Below are positions 9,375 to 18,817 of a stretch of 64,000 nucleotides of DNA, in pieces. Source of the stretch: Arenibacter amylolyticus (GTDB lineage Bacteria; Bacteroidota; Bacteroidia; Flavobacteriales; Flavobacteriaceae). Each line of letters starts with the position of its first letter. The first letter of the stretch is position 1. The DNA is taken from assembly GCF_002150785.1 (NCBI RefSeq), contig NZ_MTAZ01000016.1, positions 30,598 to 94,597 on the forward strand. The letters run 5' to 3'. Under the pieces are notes generated by a model that made no database searches, was not told the DNA's origin, and saw only the letters and a list, made by a program, of their open reading frames with translations. The position numbers and the translations under genes are program-made.

Positions 9375-10283
9375 ATGAAGGAGTATACAATTACAGTGGT
9401 CCCGACCAATAATCCGGCGATCCTAAAATTTGAAACCAACCACTTTCTCACTAAGAACCAACAATACGAATTTAAAAATATAGACGAAGCCAAAAACTCG
9501 CCTTTGGCCCAACAGCTATTTCACTTGCCATTTATAAAGACGGTTTATATAGCGGGTAATTTCATTGGCTTGGAGCGTTTTAATATTGTGGAGTGGGACG
9601 ATGTAAAAGATACGGTAGCCCAGCAATTAGCCGATTACCTAAATGCCGGCGAGGTGGTAGTTAATGAAGAAGAGGTGGACGACAAAAAGAAAGTAGCGGT
9701 GACCGTTTATGCAGAAGTTACCCCAAACCCCGCTGCAATGAAATTTGTTACCAATAAAAGAATAGTACCCACATCGTTCGAGTTTAAGAATATTGAAGAA
9801 GCCAAAGACTCTAAATTGGCGAGCCATTTATTTACCTTTCCTTTTGTAAAAGAAGTCTTCTTTGATGAGAATTATGTTTCCATCAACAAATATGATGTGG
9901 TAGAATGGGATGAGGTCACCTCTTCTATTCGCGAGACCATCCGCGATTTTATTGCCGAAGGCAACGAAGTGGTATCTGCCAGCAGCATTCAAAAGCAGCG
10001 CTCGGATTCTCCTGCCTCAAAATTGGAAGACTCCAATCTGGACGACACCTCTAAGCAGATCATTGATATATTGGAAGAATACGTGAAGCCAGCAGTTGCT
10101 TCGGACGGCGGAAACATCCTATTTCAATCATACGAAGAAGATAGCAAAACCGTAAATGTAATTCTACAGGGGGCTTGTAGTGGATGTCCCTCCTCTACCT
10201 TCACCTTGAAAAATGGGATTGAGACGATGTTAAAAAATATGATGGGTGACAAAATCAATGAAGTAGTTGCCATAAACGGTTGA
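9375..10283 (+). CDS. Nfu-type iron-sulfur scaffold with two N-terminal domains
   Basis: The protein has 302 residues. Two homologous Nfu N-terminal domains occur in tandem (about 3-95 and 107-200); each carries NPA, a FEFKNI-type strand and VEWD. A C-terminal NifU-like domain follows (about 225-302). The cluster-ligating pair is CSGC in GACSGCPSS, near residue 275. Proteins of this family hold a transient Fe-S cluster between subunits and deliver it to target enzymes in the cytoplasm. Most bacterial Nfu proteins have one N-terminal domain, so the duplication is worth noting, though it is seen in Bacteroidota. The gene is followed on the same strand by dodecin after 69 bases, so both may share a transcript. 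Confidence 0.9.
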   Translation: MKEYTITVVPTNNPAILKFETNHFLTKNQQYEFKNIDEAKNSPLAQQLFHLPFIKTVYIAGNFIGLERFNIVEWDDVKDTVAQQLADYLNAGEVVVNEEEVDDKKKVAVTVYAEVTPNPAAMKFVTNKRIVPTSFEFKNIEEAKDSKLASHLFTFPFVKEVFFDENYVSINKYDVVEWDEVTSSIRETIRDFIAEGNEVVSASSIQKQRSDSPASKLEDSNLDDTSKQIIDILEEYVKPAVASDGGNILFQSYEEDSKTVNVILQGACSGCPSSTFTLKNGIETMLKNMMGDKINEVVAING

Positions 10284-10352
10284 TTTTCTGCGCACTTACA
10301 AGGTTTTCCATCTTTTATTTGCTAACTTTAAGAAAATCTAAATTCATATATT

Positions 10353-10553
10353 ATGGCAATCTTAAAAATTATTGAAATACTAGCAAGTTCAGAAGATGGA
10401 TGGGAAGATGCAGCTAAAAATGCTGTGAAAGAAGCTTCCAAAACCGTTAAAAATATACGATCCGTATATATAAAAGAGCAAAGTGCAACCGTAGAGGATG
10501 GAAAAATTATGCAATATCGCGTGAATGTAAAAATAACATTTGAAGTCAAGTAG
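10353..10553 (+). CDS. Dodecin family flavin-binding protein
   Basis: This 66-residue protein matches dodecin over its full length. It has the conserved start ILKIIEILASSEDGWEDAAKNAV, in which the Trp stacks on the bound flavin, followed by three short strands. Dodecins form hollow 12-subunit spheres that store or buffer riboflavin/FMN in the cytoplasm. The length is exactly that of the family. A TAACTTTA sequence at 10322-10329 is a possible weak -7 box. A clear intrinsic terminator follows 20 bases after the stop, so this gene ends its transcription unit. Confidence 0.93.
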   Translation: MAILKIIEILASSEDGWEDAAKNAVKEASKTVKNIRSVYIKEQSATVEDGKIMQYRVNVKITFEVK

Positions 10554-10574
10554 TTTTATTTACCCACCCTAATT

Positions 10575-10600
10575 AAGCGCCACTATTAGGCGCTTTTTTT
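10575..10600 (+). terminator. Intrinsic terminator after dodecin
   Basis: A 7-bp stem AAGCGCC / GGCGCTT with a 7-base loop is followed directly by a run of T residues. Confidence 0.9.
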
Positions 10601-10727
10601 ATGTCATCAATTTATTTTGGCCCTTTCACCCTAAATTGGCTTCGGTTGCCAACATTAACAATTGTTTGATTTTCTATTCTTGGCGACCTAAAAGATTTTT
10701 ATTTGTTTTGTTAAAAATTTAAAATTT

Positions 10728-11558
10728 ATGGATATCGATATTATTACAAATTACGAAGAACACTGGGATCAGGCAGTGGCATTTATGTGGAAGGCACTTC
10801 CAAGCTTAGGAATGGCCATTCTCATCTATTTTTTAGGCTCATGGGCTATAAAAATCATCAATCGTTTGGTGCGTAAATTCTTTGAGAAGACGGATTACGA
10901 CCCATCATTGGAGAGCTTCCTGCGAAGTTTTATCAATATTGGGCTTAAAATAATGCTTTTCGTTCTTGTAATCACCCAGCTAGGAGTAGAATCTGGCTCA
11001 CTAATCGCCATTATTGGTGCCGCTGGTCTTGCTGTTGGTCTGGCCTTACAGGGGTCCTTGTCCAATTTTGCTGGTGGTGTCCTCATTTTATTGTTTAAGC
11101 CTTTTAAGGTAGGCGATTGGATATCTGCACAGGGTGTAGACGGTACGGTTAGGGAAATCACGATATTTACCACAAAGCTCAGTACTGCTGGAAATCAAAT
11201 TGCCATTATCCCTAACGGACAATTGTCTAACAACAATATTATTAACTACAATGCGCAAAGCACAAGAAGGGATAATATTACCATTGGGATTGGGTACGAT
11301 GCTAATATCAAACAAGCTAGGGAAATCCTTTTGCAAATATGTGCTGAGAACGAGAACATACTAAAGGATCCTGCTCCACAGGTTTTTGTTGCCGAATTGG
11401 GGGATAGCTCCGTAAATCTTTCCCTACGCTTCTGGGCGGAAACCAGCGTGTTTTGGGGGGCTCATTTCCATGTAATAGAAGAGCTTAAGTATCGATTTGA
11501 TGAGGCAGGTATAGAAATACCATTCCCACAACGGGTAATACACAATGCAAAGGCTTAG
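10728..11558 (+). CDS. Small-conductance mechanosensitive channel, MscS family
   Basis: A 276-residue inner-membrane channel that opens under membrane tension to release solutes during hypo-osmotic shock. It has three predicted transmembrane segments (about 22-45, 68-88, 92-128). The third is the pore helix with the Gly/Ala-rich run GAAGLAVGLALQGSLSNFAGG, and the cytoplasmic beta domain begins KPFKVGDWI. The length matches the short MscS form. The stop codon overlaps the tsaB stop on the other strand by four bases (11555-11558), so the two genes converge without any spacer. Confidence 0.93.
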   Translation: MDIDIITNYEEHWDQAVAFMWKALPSLGMAILIYFLGSWAIKIINRLVRKFFEKTDYDPSLESFLRSFINIGLKIMLFVLVITQLGVESGSLIAIIGAAGLAVGLALQGSLSNFAGGVLILLFKPFKVGDWISAQGVDGTVREITIFTTKLSTAGNQIAIIPNGQLSNNNIINYNAQSTRRDNITIGIGYDANIKQAREILLQICAENENILKDPAPQVFVAELGDSSVNLSLRFWAETSVFWGAHFHVIEELKYRFDEAGIEIPFPQRVIHNAKA

Positions 11559-12229
11559 GACTTCTTCTTGGTCTTTAGAATAAAATCTTTTAAGTAATAG
11601 GGTTCAAAGTAGGCGACATTCTCAAAATCGCCTACTTTGAACTTTTTATAGGAGAGTTCTCCCATTTGCTGTGCTGTTGGCAAGGCAGTTTCAAAAGTAA
11701 AGTTAGGATGATCTAAGAGTTCCTTACATTTTTCTGCCCCATCCCCGATGAGCAGCACCGGCCCTTGTTCTGCATACTCCATAAAATGGCCTTCCTCTAT
11801 AATCTCGGCCATGGTTTCCCTTAGTTGTTCTCCTTGCGTATTAAAAATGGCCGAATACACTTCCATCCTTCTTGCATCTAAAACAGGAATAATATACTTA
11901 TAGGTATTGGGGGTGGCTTGCTTGGCCAAGCTCTCTAGCGTAGCAACCGATATTAAGGGGAGATCCAATGAAAAACACAATCCCTTGGCCGCAGACACTC
12001 CTATTCGCAATCCGGTATAGGAACCAGGGCCTTTACTTACGGCAATGGCCGAAAGGTCATTAAAAGACAAGGAAGCCTCTTGCAAAGCTTCCTGTATAAA
12101 AACATGTAGTTTTTCTGAATGTGAGTAATTAGGGCTATTATCCTCTTTTAAAAGGATCTGCTTTCCGTTTTTGGCAATACTCACCGAACAATTGGTGGTT
12201 GCCGTTTCCAAGTTTAATAGTATCGCCAT
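11555..12229 (-). CDS. tsaB: tRNA threonylcarbamoyladenosine biosynthesis protein TsaB
   Basis: TsaB is the non-catalytic partner of TsaD in making the N6-threonylcarbamoyl modification at A37 of ANN-decoding tRNAs. The 224-residue protein has the ASKHA fold signatures ILLNLETATTNCSVSI at the N terminus and AVSKGPGSYTGLRIGVSAAKGLCF near residue 60-85. The length is typical. It lies 18 bases after the tolC-like gene on the same strand and is probably read through from the efflux operon, a housekeeping gene at the tail of a transport operon. Its stop overlaps that of mscS. Confidence 0.93.
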   Translation of the reverse strand: MAILLNLETATTNCSVSIAKNGKQILLKEDNSPNYSHSEKLHVFIQEALQEASLSFNDLSAIAVSKGPGSYTGLRIGVSAAKGLCFSLDLPLISVATLESLAKQATPNTYKYIIPVLDARRMEVYSAIFNTQGEQLRETMAEIIEEGHFMEYAEQGPVLLIGDGAEKCKELLDHPNFTFETALPTAQQMGELSYKKFKVGDFENVAYFEPYYLKDFILKTKKKS

Positions 12230-12247
12230 ATAGGCTACAAATATAAC

Positions 12248-13588
12248 TTAATCTAAAACTATTGGCAGACCAAAATAAAATTCGAGCACTTTTAATCTAA
12301 AAATATAATCGTATTTGGTACGGATAAGCTCTGCTTCCGCATTATCTACACGGGATTGCGCCTGACTATAGTCGAAGGAGTTCATTAAACCCACATTAAA
12401 TCGGTCTCTAGAGTATTCGTATGCCAACAGCCTTGCTTCCAGTGTTTTTTCTGCTGCCTCGTACGCCTTGGCATAACTGGTTACATCTACATAAGCCTGA
12501 TTGATATTTGTCTCCAGATCCAATTTATTTTGCTTGTGCTGCAACTTAGACCGCTCTACGTTGATTTTGGCTCGCTGCACCGCATTTCTGGTGCTAAAGC
12601 CGTTAAACACGGGGATATTCAATTGCAAGCCATATGAAATTCCATCGGTTAGATACAACTGATCTGCAAAGGGAATTCGCTCTCCTGTAGCCGGATTTCT
12701 AAATTCACTGGAATACTGTGTCCCATAATTAAAAAAGGCTCCCAAAGTAGGGTAAACGGCCCCCTTGGCTATTTGCAGGTCCTTTATCGCCAAGTCTACA
12801 TTGGACAAGGAGAATTTAATATCATTCCTAAAGGTAAGCGCTTTTTCAAAAATAGATTTCGGGGAATTGTCTAAGATCGTTGCGGGGGGAATATCAAATT
12901 CCTCTTCTACGATATCAAAATTCTCATAATCGGTTATCTGTAAAAGCTGAGCCAAATTTATCCGGGAAAGCAAAACACTATTTCCCATGTTTACTATTTG
13001 CTGTTCCTGATTGGCCAAGGTGGCTTCAATTTCCAACAAATCACCATTTGGGACCACCCCGGCATTCACCAACTCTTTGGTTTTATCCAAATCCTGAGTG
13101 GTAACGGCATATTGTGCACGGAGTACTTTTAATGTCTCTTTATTAGACAGTATCTGGAGGTAGGCATTGGCTACGGCCAGCATAATATCGTCCTTCAAAT
13201 TGTCTAAGCGATATTGATTGGCCAAGGCATTTAGCTTAGCCCTATTTAATCTATGCATGTTCCTAAGCCCGTCAAAAATTGTAACGGACGAACCAAATCC
13301 GCCCGAAGCGGTGGTGATGGTTCCGGTTACCTGCTGGTTTCTAGATTGGTCCAGAACCAAGCCCGAATTGCCAGAAATCCTTGCATTCATATTGAAGGTA
13401 GGCAACATAGCGCCAATGGCATCGGACCTATCTATCATAGCATTGTCCAAGTCCAGTTCGTACTGTTCTATTGTTAAATTGTGGTCTACGGCATAACGAA
13501 CACATTCTTCCAAAGTCCACTTCTTCCCTTGGGCCGTGATGGTCGCAAAACTGAAAAGAAATATTCCTATAATACCATTAATTCTCAT
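12248..13588 (-). CDS. TolC family outer membrane efflux protein
   Basis: A 446-residue outer-membrane channel. The signal peptide ends around ATITAQG, followed by WTLEECVRYAVDHNLTIEQ, the usual TolC-family N terminus. Two repeats of paired long helices follow (about 50-230 and 250-440), with many Asn, Gln and Ala residues. TolC proteins form trimers linking periplasmic adaptors to the exterior. It is the last transport gene of the operon, 36 bases after the adaptor, and completes a tripartite ABC-type exporter. The exported compound is unknown; MacAB relatives move macrolides, peptides or lipoproteins. Confidence 0.92.
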   Translation of the reverse strand: MRINGIIGIFLFSFATITAQGKKWTLEECVRYAVDHNLTIEQYELDLDNAMIDRSDAIGAMLPTFNMNARISGNSGLVLDQSRNQQVTGTITTASGGFGSSVTIFDGLRNMHRLNRAKLNALANQYRLDNLKDDIMLAVANAYLQILSNKETLKVLRAQYAVTTQDLDKTKELVNAGVVPNGDLLEIEATLANQEQQIVNMGNSVLLSRINLAQLLQITDYENFDIVEEEFDIPPATILDNSPKSIFEKALTFRNDIKFSLSNVDLAIKDLQIAKGAVYPTLGAFFNYGTQYSSEFRNPATGERIPFADQLYLTDGISYGLQLNIPVFNGFSTRNAVQRAKINVERSKLQHKQNKLDLETNINQAYVDVTSYAKAYEAAEKTLEARLLAYEYSRDRFNVGLMNSFDYSQAQSRVDNAEAELIRTKYDYIFRLKVLEFYFGLPIVLD

Positions 13589-13624
13589 CTATATCCTGTT
13601 TTTTTTATTGATAATGTCATTGGT

Positions 13625-14764
13625 TTATTCGGCCTCTTCCTCGTCTTCCGTTCCTATTTTAATTGGCTCTGTTTTATTCCATACCTTCACCTTATCATTT
13701 TCCGTAATTCCCGATAGGATCTCTACATTTACCCCATCCGAGATTCCAATTTCCACATCCCTTCTTTCAAACTTCTGTTCTTCCACGGGCCCCGTGGCAA
13801 TCTCTACATAAGGCTTGTCGGTTTTTTTATCGAACTGCAATAGCGCTTCTGGGATGGCCAGCACATTCTCTTTCCTTTCTAGCACCAAAGAGGCATTGGC
13901 ACTATAACCTGCACGTATTAGGAATTCGTCTTCAATGGTAACATCCCCTTCTATCTTAAACTGTACAGCACCTGATTCTTCCAATCCCTTAGGCGCTATA
14001 AACCTAAGCTTGGCATCGAAGGTTTTATCATTAATGGCCCCCAAGCTTATTTCCAATGGCATCCCCAGTTCCAATTTACCGACTTCTCCTTCATCTACTT
14101 TTCCTTCAAAGATCATTACACTCAGATCTGCGATGGTAGCAATGGTGGTTCCTTCATTAAAGTTATTACTCTGTATTACCTGATCCCCTTTTTTCACGGG
14201 AATCTCCAAGACTGTTCCAGAGACGGTAGCCCTAATATTGGTGTTTGCCAGCGAAGATCCTCCAGCAGACCCCACTCGTATTATCTGATAGTCCGATCGC
14301 GCGTTTTCTAGTTCTAACACCGCCTGGTCATAGCGTAGCTTTTGGGTATCATAATCCTGACTAGAAATCACTCCTTTTTCAAACAAGGTTTTATTTCTAT
14401 CGTACTCAGATTTCACATTATTCAAGGCTATTTCTGCATTCCTAACCCTTCCTTTCGCTTGGTTAAGGGACTGCTCATTGGGAACCACCTTAATTTTAGC
14501 TATAAGATCGCCCGCATTTACCTTAGCACCTTCCTTTAGGAATATTTCATCGATTATCCCTGAAATCTGAGGTTTAATCTCTACTTCGTCTTCGGGAATA
14601 ACCTTTCCTGTGGCTACGGTTTTCTTCTCAATATCGGTAGTGATGGGGGCTTTTACCTCGTAGGATATGGCAGATTTGCTGTTGGACTTAATAAAGAAAG
14701 CTGCAGCCCAGAGCGCTCCAAGCACCAAAACACCTATTAGCACATATTTTACTATCTTATTCAT
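13625..14764 (-). CDS. Periplasmic adaptor (membrane fusion protein) of ABC exporter
   Basis: A 379-residue HlyD/RND-type adaptor anchored by one N-terminal transmembrane helix (about 7-27). The lipoyl-like domain halves are visible at VIPEDEVEIKPQISGIIDEIFLKEG and VSGTVLEIPVKKGDQV. Between them is a coiled-coil hairpin (about 95-165), followed by beta-barrel and membrane-proximal domains. The acidic tail GTEDEEEAE is unusual but short. It connects the permeases to the TolC-like channel. It is 32 bases after permease 2, so it is clearly within the operon. MacA relatives have the same layout. Confidence 0.92.
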   Translation of the reverse strand: MNKIVKYVLIGVLVLGALWAAAFFIKSNSKSAISYEVKAPITTDIEKKTVATGKVIPEDEVEIKPQISGIIDEIFLKEGAKVNAGDLIAKIKVVPNEQSLNQAKGRVRNAEIALNNVKSEYDRNKTLFEKGVISSQDYDTQKLRYDQAVLELENARSDYQIIRVGSAGGSSLANTNIRATVSGTVLEIPVKKGDQVIQSNNFNEGTTIATIADLSVMIFEGKVDEGEVGKLELGMPLEISLGAINDKTFDAKLRFIAPKGLEESGAVQFKIEGDVTIEDEFLIRAGYSANASLVLERKENVLAIPEALLQFDKKTDKPYVEIATGPVEEQKFERRDVEIGISDGVNVEILSGITENDKVKVWNKTEPIKIGTEDEEEAE

Positions 14765-14796
14765 TTCAGTATCTATTTATTTAGAATTGGTTATGT

Positions 14797-16059
14797 TTAT
14801 TCTTCTCTTAATGCGTCTATTGGTTTAATACTGACCGCCCGCTGCGCAGGAATCAGCCCTATTAGGGTTCCCAGAACCACCATAATGGCCAAGGCGCCTA
14901 AAATATAGGGAATGGGAACAGTAGGGTTGGAATAGGGAAAATCTAGATCTTCCGTGGCGTTGTTGATTATACTAAGCACACCTGCCCCTAGAATAATACC
15001 CATGATCCCAGCAATCATTGTTAGAAACACGGATTCCAAAATTATCTGGGCACGTACTTCTCGGGGGGTTGCTCCTAAGGCCCTACGCACCCCAATCTCC
15101 TTGGTACGTTCTTTTACGGAGATCAACAAGATATTACCAATCCCGATCACCCCTGCCAAAATAGTGGCAATCCCCACTACTAAAGACAAGAAGGTAAGCC
15201 CTTGGGCAAAACCACTGATTCTATTAAACACCTCTCCAATATTAAAGGAACCAAAGGCTCTTTCATCATCTGGATTTACTCTATGTATTCTTTTCAAATG
15301 TGCTTTTACACTCTCTTCTACCTTTAGCACATCGGCATCATTATAAGCGGCGATAGAAAACCAGCCCACGTCGTTTCCGGTGTTGTATAATTTTCTATAG
15401 GTGGTAAAGGGGATAAAAATATCACCATCATTATCGAAACCTCCTCCTTGGGAAAACTTATGTACTCCCACTACTTGGAAGTATACATTGTCTATCCTGA
15501 TAAACTTCCCTATAGGCGACTCGCCTTTTTCGAACAATTCTTTTTCGGTACGCTCCCCAATAACACAAACCTTTCTCGCTTTTTCTATATCTGCATCATT
15601 GATAAACCTGCCGTTGTCATAAATTTTCTTGGTGGTAATTTTGGTGAAAACGGGAAAGTCGCCGTATACGTTATAACTACCAAACTTCTGTCCTCTTACT
15701 ATGGTCCCTGGCGCGTCTCCAAATACACCCCTTACGTTTCTGGGAGCAATGTATTCTATCTCGGGAATCCTATTTTTTAGCTGGGTCGCATCTTCCAACT
15801 TTAATTGAATGGGCCTGCCAGTTTTAAAGCCTTCATAGGGCATACTAGTACTTTGCGCCCAAACAAACATACTGTTCTTGGCAACACTTTTAAAGATCTC
15901 TTCAAAGCCATTATCCATCCCCTTTGCGGCACCGGATAGGGCAATGTAAATAAAGATACCCCACAACACCCCAATTACGGTAATTATGGTTCTGGTCCTA
16001 TTTTTTCCAATAGAACCAAAAATCTCCTGCCATGTATTTCGGTCAAATAAAAATCGCAT
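14797..16059 (-). CDS. MacB-like ABC transporter permease 2
   Basis: A 420-residue permease with one N-terminal transmembrane helix (about 20-45), a periplasmic MacB-type core domain (about 50-275) and a C-terminal FtsX domain with three helices (about 285-410). The motif SVKERTKEIGVRRALGATP, near residue 317, is the cytoplasmic coupling loop typical of this family. It is one base from the preceding permease gene. The paralogue next to it has the same layout but only partial identity, so the exporter probably works as a permease heterodimer with the shared ATPase. Unlike E. coli MacB, the ATPase is a separate protein. Confidence 0.92.
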   Translation of the reverse strand: MRFLFDRNTWQEIFGSIGKNRTRTIITVIGVLWGIFIYIALSGAAKGMDNGFEEIFKSVAKNSMFVWAQSTSMPYEGFKTGRPIQLKLEDATQLKNRIPEIEYIAPRNVRGVFGDAPGTIVRGQKFGSYNVYGDFPVFTKITTKKIYDNGRFINDADIEKARKVCVIGERTEKELFEKGESPIGKFIRIDNVYFQVVGVHKFSQGGGFDNDGDIFIPFTTYRKLYNTGNDVGWFSIAAYNDADVLKVEESVKAHLKRIHRVNPDDERAFGSFNIGEVFNRISGFAQGLTFLSLVVGIATILAGVIGIGNILLISVKERTKEIGVRRALGATPREVRAQIILESVFLTMIAGIMGIILGAGVLSIINNATEDLDFPYSNPTVPIPYILGALAIMVVLGTLIGLIPAQRAVSIKPIDALREE

Positions 16060-16060
16060 A

Positions 16061-17290
16061 TTATTCGTCTCTTAGGGCTATGATTGGTTTAATTTCGGCG
16101 GCTCTCTTTGCTGGAATATAACCCGCAATGGCCCCAAACACAATTAAAAGTATGGTAGCACTGATGGCCAATGTTAAGTCTATATAGGGATTGGTGATAA
16201 AGTAATCTTCCAGTTCATCTCCCATGGAGTTTAGAATGGCTATGCCAATAACCATCCCCACAAATCCAGAAATAGTGGTTATAAAAACGGACTCTAATAA
16301 AATGGAACTGATTACCGACTTAGGGGTGGCCCCCAGGGCTTTTCTAATTCCCAATTCCTTGGTGCGTTCTTTTACCACAAACACCATGATATTACTAATC
16401 CCAATTATCCCGGCTATAATGGTCCCAAAGGCTACAAAAGCAACTATAATTTGGAGCACCCTTGCAAATTGCTGGTTTTGCTTTAATTGATCGGCGACGT
16501 TTCTTATAAAAAATCCGTTTTGATCCTCAGGACTAATATGTTTTTTCTCCCTTAGCAACCTATCCAAACTTTTGTCTAGCGCCATGGCACCTACATACCC
16601 GATCTCTGGTTTAAATCCCACGATAATCTGATTGATCTTATCCGTGTTTTTCTCTATAAGCTGCCTGGTGGTATAGGGTAAATAAATTAAACGCTCCTCA
16701 TTATCGCCTCCTTCATCTTGGAAGACGCCTATAACTTTAAAGGCTATCCCTCCCACATCTAGGTATTCTCCAACGGCATTTTTACTACCAAACAAGTCTT
16801 GTTCTACCAACCTACCAATCACCACGTATTTCGTCCTATTTATTATATCCTGCTCGTTTAAATAACGCCCCTTCATCATAATGGTCTTTTCCGCATACTG
16901 ATGTGCAGGGGCTACCGCACGGGTAGTGTAATTATTGGACTCGTTTTTATATTTAACCAGGGCGCTTCGGGTGATTCTAGGAGTGGTATACTCCACAAAC
17001 ATGGCGAGGTTTTTTTCTATATCCTCCAAGTCCGAGTTATCAAATTCAATGGTTCTATTGGATTTATACCCTTTATAAGGAACGGAGGTACGACCAGGAA
17101 ACACAAACAGCACGTTGGTGGCATCGTCCCCAAAAAAATCATCAAAAGTATTGATAAGGCCGTTACCCATACCAAAGAGAACCACAAAAATGAGGATACC
17201 CAGGGATACCGTAAAGCCTGACAGGAATGTACGAAGCTTATTCTTTTGAATAGTATCGAATATCTCCTTCCAATTATCCCTACTGAACAT
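16061..17290 (-). CDS. MacB-like ABC transporter permease 1
   Basis: A 409-residue permease: N-terminal helix (about 20-45), periplasmic MacB core domain, and FtsX domain with three helices. The coupling loop VVKERTKELGIRKALGATPKS lies near residue 307. Its 5' end overlaps the ATPase gene by 11 bases (17280-17290), and its stop is one base from permease 2, indicating tight translational coupling. It and permease 2 are diverged paralogues, probably assembling together. The substrate is unknown. Confidence 0.92.
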   Translation of the reverse strand: MFSRDNWKEIFDTIQKNKLRTFLSGFTVSLGILIFVVLFGMGNGLINTFDDFFGDDATNVLFVFPGRTSVPYKGYKSNRTIEFDNSDLEDIEKNLAMFVEYTTPRITRSALVKYKNESNNYTTRAVAPAHQYAEKTIMMKGRYLNEQDIINRTKYVVIGRLVEQDLFGSKNAVGEYLDVGGIAFKVIGVFQDEGGDNEERLIYLPYTTRQLIEKNTDKINQIIVGFKPEIGYVGAMALDKSLDRLLREKKHISPEDQNGFFIRNVADQLKQNQQFARVLQIIVAFVAFGTIIAGIIGISNIMVFVVKERTKELGIRKALGATPKSVISSILLESVFITTISGFVGMVIGIAILNSMGDELEDYFITNPYIDLTLAISATILLIVFGAIAGYIPAKRAAEIKPIIALRDE

Positions 17291-17984
17291 ATGAAGAAGC
17301 TCTTACTTGATTAATTTTTTCATCCTCTATGATAACCCCGTCCTTTAAATGTACTATTCTCTTACACATCTTGGCAATGTCTGGCTCATGGGTTACAATG
17401 AGGATGGTATTACCGGCATCGTTAATTTTCTGAATTAGATCCATCACCTCATAAGAGGTTTTACTGTCCAAGGCTCCTGTAGGCTCATCGGCCAACAATA
17501 CCTTAGGTTCTGCTGCCATAGCCCTAGCGATGGCAACCCGCTGTTTTTGCCCTCCAGACAATTCACTGGGAAGATGTCCTGCCCATTCTTTTAGCCCTAC
17601 CTGCTCCAGGTATTTTAATGCCTTTATTTCTCGTTCCTTTCTACCCACTTTTTGGTAGTACAAGGGGAGCGCTACATTCTCTGCCGCAGTTTTATAATTA
17701 ATAAGGTTGAAGGACTGGAAAACAAACCCCAAGAACTTATTTCTATATTGCGCTGCCTTAGTTTCATTCATATCTTTAATAGGCACTCCATCTAGCGTGT
17801 ACGTCCCCTCATCCAAGACATCTAACATCCCCAAAATATTGAGAAGGGTAGATTTTCCGGAACCCGAAGACCCCATAATAGCTACCAACTCCCCATCATC
17901 TACGGTAAAATTGATTCCTTTTAAGACGTGAAGGGAATTGTTCCCCATCTTATAAGATTTATGAAGGTCTTTTATTTCTATCAT
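17280..17984 (-). CDS. ABC transporter ATP-binding protein, MacB/LolD type
   Basis: A 234-residue ATPase that powers the two adjacent permeases. Walker A is GSSGSGKST (about 36-44), the signature is LSGGQKQRVAIARAM (about 141-155), Walker B is VLLADEPTGALDSKT, and the switch histidine is in IVTHEP. The length and the DEPTGALDSKTS stretch are typical of the LolD/MacB group. It is the first gene of the operon running ATPase, permease 1, permease 2, adaptor, TolC, tsaB. No convincing promoter motif is visible in the 120 bases upstream. Confidence 0.95.
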   Translation of the reverse strand: MIEIKDLHKSYKMGNNSLHVLKGINFTVDDGELVAIMGSSGSGKSTLLNILGMLDVLDEGTYTLDGVPIKDMNETKAAQYRNKFLGFVFQSFNLINYKTAAENVALPLYYQKVGRKEREIKALKYLEQVGLKEWAGHLPSELSGGQKQRVAIARAMAAEPKVLLADEPTGALDSKTSYEVMDLIQKINDAGNTILIVTHEPDIAKMCKRIVHLKDGVIIEDEKINQVRASSYVQ

Positions 17985-18556
17985 GTTATTATTGAATTAG
18001 CAGGTTTTAGCAGCTTATACAGGTATAGGACTATTCCTTCTTAATTTTGTTACAGTTTTATTTGACAAAACTTTTAATCAAAACAAAAAACCCTGATAAT
18101 CAGCATAATATATTTAGTGAAAATATTTAATCAGATGGCTATTCCTATTTACCATGTACTATAAAGCATTACCGCTGGAGCTACTCCTTTAAGACAAGCT
18201 TTTAAGGAAAGACGCCATATTACGAATAAACCCGCGGGAATAGTACGATGGATGAAATAGGAACAAGAACGTTCTACGCTGTAAAATACAAATAAAACCT
18301 ATATACCAAGCTCTAATTCAGGAACTTTCCTTTCGCAAAAGGGGAGTAAAAGAAATAGCACTATAAAAGCGCAAGGGAGATGAGTAAAAAGCATCAAAGA
18401 AGTTGGCATTCATCGCCAAACGAAGCCGTAGATAAATATAAAATGGCAAACGGAACGCCCAGGAGGCTCTAGGTAAGCAGCCATCCGACAAGAAAGGAAG
18501 TTTTAAAAAGAGGAAAGGCATGCCTTCCCCATTCGGGAAGTATTTGGTGTTCTGGA
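17985..18556. other. 572-base spacer without recognisable gene
   Basis: The spacer is AT-rich near the efflux operon and mixed further right. It contains two small inverted repeats near 18512-18540 (GGCATGCC palindrome and CTTCCC/GGGAAG) without a U-tract. A 67-codon frame here has no family features. It presumably carries the efflux operon promoter, but I cannot point to it. Confidence 0.5.
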
Positions 18557-18817
18557 CTAAGATTTCATTTTTCTATAGACAAAAAAGAAAACCCCAGCCA
18601 CTAATATATAAGGCACGGCCATTAAATAAACTATCCCATTATTAATACCCTCAGCTACCGCGTTATTATCTCCCGTCTGTAATACCGCCCTACACATGGC
18701 ACATTGTGCCGATGCCGACTGCGGGAACAACATCACCAATAAAAAAAGGGACCCCAAAAGGTATTTTACCCTGGTTCTAGCCACTTTATTAAACAGTACA
18801 TTAGTATTAGCTTCCAT
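18557..18817 (-). CDS. Small membrane protein with CAMC motif, oxidase-assembly cluster
   Basis: An 86-residue protein with one hydrophobic segment (about 19-37) ending in a signal-peptide-like SASAQ. It is followed by CAMCRAVLQTGDNN with a CxxC pair, then a second transmembrane helix (about 62-81) and a basic tail. The layout predicts the cysteines outside the membrane, near the periplasmic face. Its start overlaps the DUF420 gene by 11 bases, and that gene overlaps or abuts SCO1. I do not recognise a named family. The position suggests a role in copper delivery or cytochrome oxidase assembly, with CxxC as a metal or redox site; this is inference from context. Confidence 0.8.
   Translation of the reverse strand: MEANTNVLFNKVARTRVKYLLGSLFLLVMLFPQSASAQCAMCRAVLQTGDNNAVAEGINNGIVYLMAVPYILVAGVFFFVYRKMKS

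Noticed and set aside
18318..18521. 67-codon minus-strand frame in the spacer before the CAMC gene
   Set aside because: It looks like random hydrophobic/aromatic codons with no family pattern and no good start context.
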